DNA from: an uncultured Bacteroidales bacterium
Lineage (GTDB): Bacteria > Bacteroidota > Bacteroidia > Bacteroidales > F082
Assembly (NCBI GenBank): GCA_947305795.1
Contig: CAMZEK010000023.1
Span: 1 to 41,226 of the forward strand
Reading direction: 5' to 3'
DNA length: 41,226 nt
The notes beneath the pieces were generated by a model. It did no database searches, was not told the DNA's origin, and was given only the letters and a program-made list of their open reading frames with translations. Positions 1 to 8,781 of this stretch are shown here, piece by piece. How positions within the stretch are numbered: position 1 is the first letter of the stretch; every line of letters begins with the position of its first letter. Both the position numbers and the translations under genes were made by a program.

Positions 1-2
1 CC

Positions 3-1697
3 ACGGGCAACACCACGCCTACCAACCCAGGGGTGCACATCACCGTGAACGTGGGCGACCAGGACGGCAAGGACGGCAAGGACAATAACGGCGAAAAACA
101 CAACATCGCTCCGCAATACGGTCTGTTTTCCTTCTCCAGCGGCGACCAGCTCTATGTGGGCCATAATGGCGAATTTGTGGGCACACTGAAGTTCAAAAAC
201 GGCTTTTTCGACGGCACCATCTACCCGGACGCAAGCGTCACCGACCAGCCCTTGCACTTCTACTTCTTGGGCAATGCGGCGATTTCTCAATCTAATGATA
301 CTATTTATGACGCAGAAAACCCCAAGACCTCGATTGGCATCAGCATTGCTGACCAAAGCGAGAACCTGCCCGTGCTTTCCTACGGCGCTTCCACCAAGCC
401 TTTCACCGGCGCAGGCACCACCTATTCCACCACGCTGAAGAACAAGTGCGCCTTGGTGAGGTTCGACCTTCAGAATCAAGGGAATTATGAAGTTACCCTG
501 TCAAACGTGCCTACGCTGGCCACCGTCAACTTCGCCAATCCTACTGCTGAGACCGCCATTGTGGCCACCGAGGGACAAGACTACGACGACATCACCCTTT
601 ATGGCGAGGAAGGAAACACCGCTATCAGATGGGCCATCCTGCTGCCTGGTACCAACCTTACCACTGGCCACGGTGATTTGAATATTACCTATAGTGGTGA
701 TGTTAACTTAGCAGAATTGGGGACTAATGACTACATCAACGGAGGCATCAGCATCAACAATCCTTTGCCCTTGCCAGATGCGCCTGATGCCGAGTATGCT
801 GTCAAAAACAGTGACAATGTTCTTTCGCAATTCACCGTGAATGCCAACGGTAAGAAGGTCTATTTCTCGAAGGCGAACCTGAGGTTTGTGGGATTCAATA
901 ATAACACTGGCAGCTGGAGTTTCCATGAAAATCAGGTTGACGCGAGTTCTGCTTATCCCGACTATGGAGATAGTAATATAGACATTCCAAGCGGTGAATC
1001 AACCAATGATAGATTTGCTTGGGGGCTTTACGGCAATCATGGGATGTATGAAGATGATTTTCCGGAAATAACCACTAATCTGAGCAAGGCTGATGGAAAT
1101 GATTGGGGATGTGCATTCTCGGAGACTTCCCCTGAAGGCGACAATTGGCGCACCCTGACTATCGACGAATGGAATTATCTGTTCAATGGACGGAGCCAAC
1201 AAAAACGTTTCTTAAAGGTGACTCTAAAGATGGAGGGAACACCTAATGCTGTTCAAGGCATTTTGTTGTTCCCCGACGACTATGTAGAACCTGCTGGCCT
1301 CACCAAGACTTTCACGTATAATTCTAACACTTCAGCTTCGAATGTTTCGGGTTATGTTGTTGCTGATGGAGATAAGTTCGTAAATGCAACGGTGTACACT
1401 GATCCGTCTTCCAATTCGTACAAGATGTTGGCTGCCGGAGCAGTGTTCTTGCCTGCTGCGGGATACCGTATTCAACAGTGGTACCAAATGTATTACTGCC
1501 ACCAACCGGGGGCGTACACAGCTGGGCTTAAGTGGGATGCCTACGGTTACTATTGGTCGTCTACTTCTGGGGTTTATAACCAGTATGAGGCAAAAAGCAG
1601 AGCTTTCTATTTTGATAGATCGAGGGTTGGAGAGGCAACTTCGTATCAGGACCGCTCGCATGGCATGTGTGTCCGTTTGGTGTGGGATGCGAACTAA
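3..1697 (+). CDS. FISUMP-like / fimbrillin-like surface protein, 5' end outside window
   Basis: The reading frame is open to the left edge, so the N-terminus, including any signal peptide, is missing. A GTG at 33 is an internal codon rather than a convincing start. The first part is Asp/Gly/Asn-rich and beta-strand-like, resembling fimbrillin-type surface domains of Bacteroidales. The middle carries a segment beginning FTVNANGKKVYFSKANLRF, and the C-terminus has the YYWSSTSG ... RSHGMCVRLVW pattern of the Fibrobacter succinogenes major paralogous (FISUMP) domain. Such proteins are normally exported and surface-exposed, but their binding partner is usually unknown. A factor-independent terminator follows about 75 bp after the stop. 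I am fairly sure of the C-terminal family and unsure of the N-terminal one. Confidence 0.75.
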   Translation, partial: TGNTTPTNPGVHITVNVGDQDGKDGKDNNGEKHNIAPQYGLFSFSSGDQLYVGHNGEFVGTLKFKNGFFDGTIYPDASVTDQPLHFYFLGNAAISQSNDTIYDAENPKTSIGISIADQSENLPVLSYGASTKPFTGAGTTYSTTLKNKCALVRFDLQNQGNYEVTLSNVPTLATVNFANPTAETAIVATEGQDYDDITLYGEEGNTAIRWAILLPGTNLTTGHGDLNITYSGDVNLAELGTNDYINGGISINNPLPLPDAPDAEYAVKNSDNVLSQFTVNANGKKVYFSKANLRFVGFNNNTGSWSFHENQVDASSAYPDYGDSNIDIPSGESTNDRFAWGLYGNHGMYEDDFPEITTNLSKADGNDWGCAFSETSPEGDNWRTLTIDEWNYLFNGRSQQKRFLKVTLKMEGTPNAVQGILLFPDDYVEPAGLTKTFTYNSNTSASNVSGYVVADGDKFVNATVYTDPSSNSYKMLAAGAVFLPAAGYRIQQWYQMYYCHQPGAYTAGLKWDAYGYYWSSTSGVYNQYEAKSRAFYFDRSRVGEATSYQDRSHGMCVRLVWDAN

Positions 1698-1773
1698 ACG
1701 GTTCGCAAGGAGGCGGGATTTCCAATTCCGCAAGCCGAGGGAAGGGAGATTTTCCATTCCCGCATGAAAATCG

Positions 1774-1810
1774 TAGAGACGTCACAGTGTGGCGTCTCTA
1801 TGTTTTTTAT
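1774..1810 (+). terminator. Rho-independent terminator after the FISUMP-like gene
   Basis: Arms 1774-1785 and 1789-1800 form a 12-bp stem (TAGAGACGTCAC against GTGGCGTCTCTA, with one G-U pair) closed by a 3-nt loop. The run TGTTTTTTATT follows directly at 1801. It is placed correctly to end transcription of the upstream gene. Confidence 0.85.
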
Positions 1811-1813
1811 TGC

Positions 1814-1936
1814 GGTAGGATGGACGGCGGCAGCGTCAGCGGGTCAAGACCCGCTGTCCCTACCGGGGTGCTGCCTGCCGGGGAGCTGCCGTAGGTCGCC
1901 GACCTACGGTTACGGGAGGTTGCGTCTTTCAGACGC
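1814..1936. repeat. Cluster of three G+C-rich hairpins in a 348-bp gene-free gap
   Basis: The gap 1698-2045 holds no credible gene. Besides the terminator it has three perfect hairpins in a row. The first is 1837-1845/1848-1856 (9 bp, 2-nt loop), itself enclosed by outer arms GGTAGG 1814-1819 and CCTACC 1859-1864. The second is 1889-1897/1901-1909 (9 bp, 3-nt loop). The third is 1922-1927/1931-1936 (6 bp, 3-nt loop). None is followed by a T-run, so they do not look like extra terminators. They may be dispersed palindromic (REP-like) elements or structured 3' ends. Short ORFs crossing them are translations of repeat sequence. Confidence 0.7.
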
Positions 1937-2018
1937 GGAATGGCAGATTAATGGTAATTCGTGTTGGAAGACGAAAAAGTGCATGAATATGCAGATCTCC
2001 CAATCAGGGAATTTTTGC

Positions 2019-2026
2019 TATTTTTG
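2019..2026 (+). promoter_or_regulatory. -7 box TATTTTTG for the dikinase-like gene
   Basis: This matches the Bacteroidetes primary sigma consensus TAnnTTTG and lies 19 bp before the ATG at 2046, implying a very short leader. No clear -33 TTG is visible at the usual distance. The same box occurs upstream of most well-identified genes in this window. Confidence 0.55.
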
Positions 2027-2045
2027 CAACCCTTAATAAATAGAT

Positions 2046-5000
2046 ATGTCCGAAACTTTCAAATCACAAGCCCTTGAGGCCAATCTGGCGCAAACGCGCT
2101 ACAAAGATATCTTCATCCCCGAAGAACACCAATATTTTATCGACCTGTCGGCCAAATACTTCGGCATCAACAAACGCGCCAAGGAGTGTATCACCGAATA
2201 TCACCATCCTTTGTCGAACCATACCTTCGTCACTGAAGAGTTGCGAAAGATGCTCATGGACGACTTCTGGTTCTATACCCGTGACGACATCCCCGCTGAT
2301 GCCTTGAATATTCCGCTTGAGATGATGCACAGCCTGCTGAAACCCGAAGTGGCCGCCAAACTTCGGCTCAACATCATCATTACCTTGATGGAGTTTGCCA
2401 ATAAGGTAATGGCAGAATCGCCCAAGCATTCGGAATTGATTGACTTGGTTTTCAGTATCTTGAACGATGCTTTTGAAACCAACAAAGATGTCTTCATCCT
2501 GGCCACGAAACACGCTGGTCGTTATCTAGACAAGGTGGCACACGACGAGCGTTTCAAGCAACAAGCTTGCCAGATGTTGCGCATGATGTTGCAAGAAAAC
2601 TACCGCTATTGGCAAGAGACCTCTCAAGTGGAAAACTGGGTGGAAAGCAAACGTCAACTGCTGACCGACGAGGAGGTCAAGAAGGTGAGCGACGAAATCG
2701 GCGAGCCTTATTTCGAGCAACTAAAGGCTGATTTGGAAGCTGCCGACACTTGGGAAAAACTGACCGACATGCCCAACTTTGAGCAGGTGGCCAAGCGTTT
2801 CACCGAGTCGGAGCAGGCTTTCCCGCATTTCATCACCAAGTTCCATTACGTCTTCTTCCTGCTGCATTTGCCAGGCATGGAGAACCAGCGTGAGCGTCTC
2901 ATTTGGAACATGGACCGCATGATGCGCGACGCCATCGACGAGATGCCGCAAGACGAACTGATACCTTTCATCGACACTATTTTTGATCTCGCCGAGGAGT
3001 TGCGCCAGGACTACATGTCGGCCGTGCTCGATTTTCAACTCACCTTGGGTCTGAAAATCATCGACGTGGACCAGACCGAGATGAAGGAAATTGTCAATTA
3101 CTTCGAGAAGAAACTCATTGCATTCGGGTTTGTCACGCCAGGCAATGTGTTCGTTGGTGAGGATTGGCAACTCTCTGTGGATGAGAACCATATCAAGAAC
3201 ATCCGCGTGTGGCTCGAACTCATCGAACATGCCAAGTCACCAATGGAGAAACTGCTGTCCGCTTTGATTGTCAACCTGAAACTGGGTGGCATCTTCCTCA
3301 GCGACACTGACCTTTTCCAGCGCGAAATCACCAAGGTCTTGAACTCCAACATCACACCGTATTATAAAAAGGTGAAACAGTTGACGCGCATTTTCCCCGT
3401 TTATTTCAACGAAATCGGTGCCGAGGGCGAAATCCGCAACGTGACGACCAACATGGACGAGATTTCGGGCCGTCAGGACCAATTGGTGCATTTCCTCCGC
3501 AAACAGGTACACACCGAGAGCAACAACACCTTGATAGCCTTGACTTTCGACGTGTTCAAGTTCTGGAGCGACGGCAACCTCGACCTGCTGAAACCCATCT
3601 TACCGAATAACGTCTTTGAAAGTATCGACAAGGAAAGCACTTGGTTTGTGCACGTCCACAACCTCGTGCAGATGATGTGCGAAATCTCTTGCCTCAACCC
3701 TGAGGATGTGCTGATGCTTTCGCGTGACGACTATGAGAACCTTATCGCTTCGGCGGCTCGACGTCTGGAGTTGGGAGAAGACCTCTACCAGCGCGAGCGC
3801 GCCCGTTTGATGGACATCCGCGACTTGTATGCTTATCTCCGTGAGAAATACAGCTTCGAGTCAGTCAACATCTTCAGCTCGTTGCGCAGTTTCCCATTCA
3901 TCCCTGATGAAGAAATTGACGCGTTCGAAAAGGCCTACAAGAAGAAGGATTTCGGCAAGTCGCTGACCATGATTTACGCCTTCATGGACAAACTCAAGAG
4001 TGTGATTTTCAACCCTGAGCAGAGCGAAGGGTGGGAAAACATCTATCACAAGCGCCACATCGCCATCGGCATCCCGTCGATGTACGGTACATACCGCGAG
4101 AACAAGTTTGAGGCTATGGGCCTGACCTTCCGTTTGGAGCGTGTGGCCACACAACTCATGGAAAAGGTCGTGCAAAGCATTAACCTTGAATATATCTCGG
4201 AACGCACACTGAATCAGATCTATACGATCCTCGAATACTTCCGCAATGGCCTTGAACTTGATGGCATCACCAATCAGAGCTTCAACCAGAAACTCGACAT
4301 GCTTCGCTACAGCCTGACTTCACGAAGCTTCTCTTTCGGCCAGTATATCAACATTTTCCAGTTCATTGCCGAAGATGTGCGCCGCATCATCATCAAGTAT
4401 TTCCTGAAGTCCTACGAATATCCGCTGAAAATCGTCATCCCACAACTCTTTGACGCTGAGGGCAAACTCAACGAACGCGAGACAGCGGCCTTGATTAGCA
4501 AGAAATCCGAGGAATTCCACCGCGACCTGCTCTCCGATGCCTTCCTGATGCAGCCCTTGGACAACTTTATCGGGCGCATTCTTCACTCGTTACGCACGAT
4601 GGAGGCCACCCTCGACCCGAAACTCATCAGCGACATTATGACCTACAATTCCGAGATGCTGATCAGTCCTTTCTGGAAAAAAACGCCCAAGATGGACAAC
4701 CAAGTCTTTATCGGAAACAAGGCTAACAACCTGAAAAACTTATACTTGAACGGTATGCCTGTGCCGCCAGGATTTGTCATTACTACTGAAACTTTCCGCC
4801 GCAACGAGACCATCAACACGATTCCGGAATTGCGCACGGAAATCCATGGCATGATTCGCAAACACATTGAGGAGTTGGAGCGCATCACTGGGCGAAAGTT
4901 TGGCCAGCCAGAGAATCCATTGCTCGTTTCGGTACGTTCGGGCACAGCCATTTCCATGCCGGGCGCCATGGACACTTTCTTGAACGTGGGTCTCAACGAC

Positions 5001-6188
5001 GAGACTACGGAAGCCATCGCGCAAGACGAAAGCATTGCTTGGGCGGTGTGGGACTCCTATCGCCGTTTCTTGCAGAGCTGGGGCATGGCCAAAGGCATCG
5101 AACGTGATGTCTTTGACGACGAAATCAATGCTTTCAAGCAGAAAAGCAATGTGAAAATGAAAGCCGACTTCAGTATCGGGCAGATGCGCGAGGTGGCGCA
5201 ATCCTACAAGCGCATCCTCGCCGACCACGGAGTGGCTTTTGAGCAGGATTCGTTCAAGCAACTGATAGAGTGCGTCAACATGGTCATCGAGTCGTGGAAC
5301 TCGGAGCGCGCGTTAGCTTATCGGAGGCATTTGGGTATTTCCGAGAATTGGGGTACAGCTGTGATTGTGCAGCAAATGATTTTCGGCAACCGTAGCGAGA
5401 CCTCGGGGTCGGGGGTGGTGTTCACGCAAAACCCGCATCGCGAACGTCCGGGCGTGCATCTGTATGGCGACTTCACCATGCGCAGTCAAGGCGAGGACAT
5501 TGTGGGCGGTTTGGTCAAACCGTTGCCGATTGGCGAAACCCAACGCAAAGCCGCTGGACTCGAAGGTTCTTCAATGCAGACCATGTTGCCCGACATCTAC
5601 AAGAAGATTTATTCCATTGCCGTCGAACTCACCGAAAACCTTGGCTACAGCCCGCAGGAAATGGAGTTTACTTTCGAGTCCGACAAGCCCGAGGATTTCC
5701 ACATTTTGCAAATCCGCGACCAAGACCTCAAGACAGAAGAGGAAAAGATTGCCTTTGTGCAGTCGCCCGACGAAATGAAACAATTGGGGCACGGCATGGG
5801 TATCGGAGGCGGTGCCATGAACGGATTGGCAGCTTTCAACGCAGACCAAATAAAGGCTTTACGCGAGCAATATCCTGATAATCATGTTATTTTGGTACGA
5901 CCCGACACCGTGCCTCAAGACATCGGCATGATCTTCGACTGCGACGGACTCCTTACCGCGCGCGGCGGTGCCACGTCACATGCGGCAGTCACGGCGGTGC
6001 GTCTTGGCAAGGTCTGTGTGGTCAGTTGCGACGGCCTCGAAGTCGATGTCAATGATGAATTCGGCCAACTGAACGGACATCCGCTCCGTATGGGTGAAAA
6101 AATCGCCATTGACGGCAATCTCGGCATCGTCTACTTAGGTCATTATCAGACAGAAAAGATGATGGTGGGGAAAGGATACAATTATTAG
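2046..6188 (+). CDS. Large PEP/pyruvate dikinase-like protein (ATP-grasp domain plus phosphohistidine domain)
   Basis: The protein has 1380 residues. About the first 880 are helical, charged and not recognised. The PEP/pyruvate-dikinase nucleotide-binding domain follows, with GNKANNL at about 890, RSGTAISMPGAMDTF at about 964 and GSGVVFTQNP further on. The swivelling phosphohistidine domain is at the C-terminus, with GGATSHAAV placing the expected catalytic His at residue 1312. PPDK and PEP synthase carry a further C-terminal PEP-binding TIM barrel of roughly 350 residues. Here the protein ends about 70 residues after the His, so that barrel is absent. Known relatives use ATP to phosphorylate the His and pass phosphate to an acceptor. 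The acceptor here is unknown and may be bound by the N-terminal region. It appears monocistronic, with its own -7 box. I am sure of the domains but not of the reaction. Confidence 0.85.
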   Translation: MSETFKSQALEANLAQTRYKDIFIPEEHQYFIDLSAKYFGINKRAKECITEYHHPLSNHTFVTEELRKMLMDDFWFYTRDDIPADALNIPLEMMHSLLKPEVAAKLRLNIIITLMEFANKVMAESPKHSELIDLVFSILNDAFETNKDVFILATKHAGRYLDKVAHDERFKQQACQMLRMMLQENYRYWQETSQVENWVESKRQLLTDEEVKKVSDEIGEPYFEQLKADLEAADTWEKLTDMPNFEQVAKRFTESEQAFPHFITKFHYVFFLLHLPGMENQRERLIWNMDRMMRDAIDEMPQDELIPFIDTIFDLAEELRQDYMSAVLDFQLTLGLKIIDVDQTEMKEIVNYFEKKLIAFGFVTPGNVFVGEDWQLSVDENHIKNIRVWLELIEHAKSPMEKLLSALIVNLKLGGIFLSDTDLFQREITKVLNSNITPYYKKVKQLTRIFPVYFNEIGAEGEIRNVTTNMDEISGRQDQLVHFLRKQVHTESNNTLIALTFDVFKFWSDGNLDLLKPILPNNVFESIDKESTWFVHVHNLVQMMCEISCLNPEDVLMLSRDDYENLIASAARRLELGEDLYQRERARLMDIRDLYAYLREKYSFESVNIFSSLRSFPFIPDEEIDAFEKAYKKKDFGKSLTMIYAFMDKLKSVIFNPEQSEGWENIYHKRHIAIGIPSMYGTYRENKFEAMGLTFRLERVATQLMEKVVQSINLEYISERTLNQIYTILEYFRNGLELDGITNQSFNQKLDMLRYSLTSRSFSFGQYINIFQFIAEDVRRIIIKYFLKSYEYPLKIVIPQLFDAEGKLNERETAALISKKSEEFHRDLLSDAFLMQPLDNFIGRILHSLRTMEATLDPKLISDIMTYNSEMLISPFWKKTPKMDNQVFIGNKANNLKNLYLNGMPVPPGFVITTETFRRNETINTIPELRTEIHGMIRKHIEELERITGRKFGQPENPLLVSVRSGTAISMPGAMDTFLNVGLNDETTEAIAQDESIAWAVWDSYRRFLQSWGMAKGIERDVFDDEINAFKQKSNVKMKADFSIGQMREVAQSYKRILADHGVAFEQDSFKQLIECVNMVIESWNSERALAYRRHLGISENWGTAVIVQQMIFGNRSETSGSGVVFTQNPHRERPGVHLYGDFTMRSQGEDIVGGLVKPLPIGETQRKAAGLEGSSMQTMLPDIYKKIYSIAVELTENLGYSPQEMEFTFESDKPEDFHILQIRDQDLKTEEEKIAFVQSPDEMKQLGHGMGIGGGAMNGLAAFNADQIKALREQYPDNHVILVRPDTVPQDIGMIFDCDGLLTARGGATSHAAVTAVRLGKVCVVSCDGLEVDVNDEFGQLNGHPLRMGEKIAIDGNLGIVYLGHYQTEKMMVGKGYNY

Positions 6189-6237
6189 TTGAAAGTTAGG
6201 AGTTGAAAGTTAAGAGTCGAAAGCTGTAAACTGTAGG
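6189..6237. repeat. Degenerate heptanucleotide array after the dikinase-like gene
   Basis: Starting at the base after the stop codon, the sequence reads in 7-bp units: TTGAAAG, TTAGGAG, TTGAAAG, TTAAGAG, TCGAAAG, CTGTAAA, CTGTAGG. The first five share the pattern TyrARAG-like spacing; the last two are diverged. The same unit recurs inside sufS at 28061-28102. The remaining bases to 6305 show no feature I can name. Confidence 0.75.
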
Positions 6238-6305
6238 CTATCACACCGTGGCAGCCGCAAGGATAACGACAAGTCTGCGATATTATAATATGACAAATTT
6301 ACAAT

Positions 6306-8567
6306 TTATCGTACGATGGTAATTGACCCTTGCAAACGCAAATGTTCCTCGCCCGTCCCACCCATGTAGGTGATTTCGCAAACATAGAAATACGTGCCTG
6401 ACGGACAATCCATTTTCGTGTTTTTGTTCTTGCCGTCCCATTGGATAAGTGGGTCGTCGGAGTCCCAAAGGACGTTGCCCCAACGGTTGAAAACAACCGT
6501 TTTCGCACTGATAACAAGGGAGACACCTGAAATCTTCGGCTCAAAAACATCATTGAAACCGTCACCGTTGGGTGTGAAAACATTAGGCAACTCGTATGAG
6601 AATTCCTCAGCAGGCTCTTCACTTCCGATTCGCACTGATTTGATGGCGGAATAGTTCACCAAAGGCTGCATAATGCCTTCCAAAGTATAATGCCCAAAAG
6701 TACGGACACAATAACGGTAGGTCGCATCGTTTTCCACGTCTGTGTCGGTGAATTCAAAACCAGTCACTGAGGCGATTCCAACAAAATGATTGCCAACTTC
6801 TTTGAAGACCTGTGTACTGTCGATGAGCCACGGTACAACTTCCGTCCATGAAAGATGGGCTTCATTGTTGACTCCGTTTGCCGAAAGCATCACTGCTGAG
6901 GCTGTCGCGCTCTCCCCTATCGGTTGCTGGTTGGCGTCACTCATCTGCACTTTGTATAATAAGGAAGTCGCTGTCCCCAAGTCGAGGTTGGTGTCCAAAA
7001 AACTCGTGTCGGCACCTTCGTAAGCAATGGAAGTTACGCCGTCAAGGATGCGTGTCAAGGTGTATTTGAATGGCGCAATATATTGTCCGTCAATCTCTTG
7101 TGGTTTTGTCCAACAGGTAATGACGTGACCTGAAACAAGGTCAATGCTGTCATTGCTGACATGGGTCATCAGCGGACTGTCATTGCTGAGCGTCACACAA
7201 GCCGCATCGCTGACGATGCCCTTGGCGCCATCACGGAATTGTGCCACAACGCGATACTCATAGGCCATGCCTTGTGCAAGATCGTGATCGGTGTAAGAAA
7301 TCGCTGCGGCATCGTTTAAGGTGGCTATCAGTTGATAGCCCTCGCGGATACCCGTTTCGCAAGCATCGGGTACATAGCCGTCGCAACCCGCCCTGCGATA
7401 TACCAACAACGCCGTCGCATTCGGACAAGCATACGCCGCCCACGAAAGTGCCACATCATGACCCTGTATCTCAGCAATCAAATTCTGTACTTTTGGTCCC
7501 ACCACATTGATTGTGATGGTTTTAATGTTAGTCAAGCTCACGGGCAAGTCGTCGTCCTTGGCGTGAATCACTACCTGATATGGCGTATTGCGCACATGGC
7601 TGCAGGTCGTGTTCCAAATGAACTCAAACTCTGGGCTCAGTCCGAACACCGTACCAGGATTCATGATAGCAGGACTTTGCACCAACTCGAACGGTGCGCC
7701 CGAAGCGGTTAGGGTCACGTTATTGTACGGATCAGGGTCGGAACCACTGACCACAAAGGAAAGCTGTTCGCCGGCAACAACACAATACTCGTCCTCGCAA
7801 AAGATTTCAGGCAGATTGTTGTTGCAAGCCGAAATCAGGATTTGCATATCGCGAATGACGGAGCCAATTTTCACGCCGTAGCGCCATTCCTCAACGATAA
7901 ACGCCACATTGTACTCGCCTTGCAACACGGGATTTTCCCAGCGCAACTCGCCTGTAACCGCATCAATTTCAAAGGATTGGGAAGCCTGAGGATAGGCGTA
8001 GCCTGGAATGTCCATGCCGTCCATGCCTTTGCAGTTGACCAAGCGGAAACTCAAGCTATCACCATCGGGGTCGTAAGCCGAAGGATTGTGCAGATACAAT
8101 TTACCCACGCAACCCTTGTCGATGGGTGCATTCAGCAGTTGTACCGAATTATTGTTGCCCAAAAACGGATTGATGACCAGTTCCGTCTCGATATACATCG
8201 GCACCATCACTGAATTGGGCACATTCACCACGCCGTAGTTGCGGTTGGCATCCTCCATGCTGATGACATACGTTCCAGCAGAAGAATAATTGTGCACAGA
8301 TTTATAAGTGTTTACGATACAATCATCGCCCAAATCATGCCAAGCGGTTCGCGGGATATACTCCTCGGAGCCATCGCCCCAACTGATAAGCAACGAATCA
8401 CGTTGTTCCCAAGCTGCATTGGGTACATTATAAGTAGTTAGCGTAAACTCGTAAGCGTTACCATTGAGCCTTTTGTATGTGATTTCGGCTGCACGCTGGT
8501 GGGTCGCCTTGGCGGTGAAGGCAAGGCAAAAGAGAAAACCTATGATGAGCAAAAGTTTACGCTTCAT
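6306..8567 (-). CDS. Secreted protein with CHU_C/gliding-type C-terminal sorting domain (type IX cargo)
   Basis: The protein has 753 residues. An N-terminal signal peptide ends near AFTAKA at residue 21. The mature start THQRAAEITYKR with a nearby WGDGSEE segment resembles PKD-like N-terminal domains of Bacteroidetes adhesins. The middle holds Ig/cadherin-like and fibronectin-III-like beta domains. Residues 658-753 form the gliding-motility-associated (CHU_C) domain: LPNVFTPNGDGFNDVF, FNRWGNVLW, CPSGTYFYV. In this phylum that domain directs secretion through the type IX system and attachment to the surface. No type IX machinery gene is in the window, so its presence in the genome is inferred. 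An adhesive or matrix role is likely but not shown. It has its own -7 box and stands alone on its strand. Confidence 0.9.
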   Translation of the reverse strand: MKRKLLLIIGFLFCLAFTAKATHQRAAEITYKRLNGNAYEFTLTTYNVPNAAWEQRDSLLISWGDGSEEYIPRTAWHDLGDDCIVNTYKSVHNYSSAGTYVISMEDANRNYGVVNVPNSVMVPMYIETELVINPFLGNNNSVQLLNAPIDKGCVGKLYLHNPSAYDPDGDSLSFRLVNCKGMDGMDIPGYAYPQASQSFEIDAVTGELRWENPVLQGEYNVAFIVEEWRYGVKIGSVIRDMQILISACNNNLPEIFCEDEYCVVAGEQLSFVVSGSDPDPYNNVTLTASGAPFELVQSPAIMNPGTVFGLSPEFEFIWNTTCSHVRNTPYQVVIHAKDDDLPVSLTNIKTITINVVGPKVQNLIAEIQGHDVALSWAAYACPNATALLVYRRAGCDGYVPDACETGIREGYQLIATLNDAAAISYTDHDLAQGMAYEYRVVAQFRDGAKGIVSDAACVTLSNDSPLMTHVSNDSIDLVSGHVITCWTKPQEIDGQYIAPFKYTLTRILDGVTSIAYEGADTSFLDTNLDLGTATSLLYKVQMSDANQQPIGESATASAVMLSANGVNNEAHLSWTEVVPWLIDSTQVFKEVGNHFVGIASVTGFEFTDTDVENDATYRYCVRTFGHYTLEGIMQPLVNYSAIKSVRIGSEEPAEEFSYELPNVFTPNGDGFNDVFEPKISGVSLVISAKTVVFNRWGNVLWDSDDPLIQWDGKNKNTKMDCPSGTYFYVCEITYMGGTGEEHLRLQGSITIVR

Positions 8568-8587
8568 TGCAGCATTCTTTGAGATTG

Positions 8588-8595
8588 CAAATGTA
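8588..8595 (-). promoter_or_regulatory. -7 box TACATTTG for the type IX cargo gene
   Basis: On the minus strand this reads TACATTTG, a full match to TAnnTTTG, about 20 bp before the ATG at 8567. No clear -33 element is seen. Confidence 0.5.
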
Positions 8596-8635
8596 GTGTT
8601 TTTTGAGAAAACGGCGATGATTTCAGAAAAATGGA

Positions 8636-8685
8636 TTATTTTTGGCTATTTGGATGATTATTTATGGTCAGATAGCCAAAAATAA
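8636..8685. terminator. Long A/T-rich inverted repeat, possible terminator of the LRR gene
   Basis: Perfect 14-bp arms at 8636-8649 (TTATTTTTGGCTAT) and 8672-8685 are separated by 22 bp. It lies about 100 bp beyond the stop of the LRR gene and before the promoter of the next minus-strand gene. The ends of the arms supply A/T-runs on both strands, so it could end transcription from either side. The remaining sequence of 8568-8781 shows no gene. Confidence 0.5.
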
Positions 8686-8781
8686 AACCATCATCCGCCT
8701 AAAGTGACATTATTTTGTCGTTTACGCGGAAGATAATTTGCAAAAGGGATGAAAAAAGGTGACGGAGGCTGCAAAAATGAT

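Noticed and set aside
1667..2036. Short plus-strand ORFs over the hairpin cluster
   Set aside because: They translate terminator and palindrome sequence, with no signal peptide or domain.
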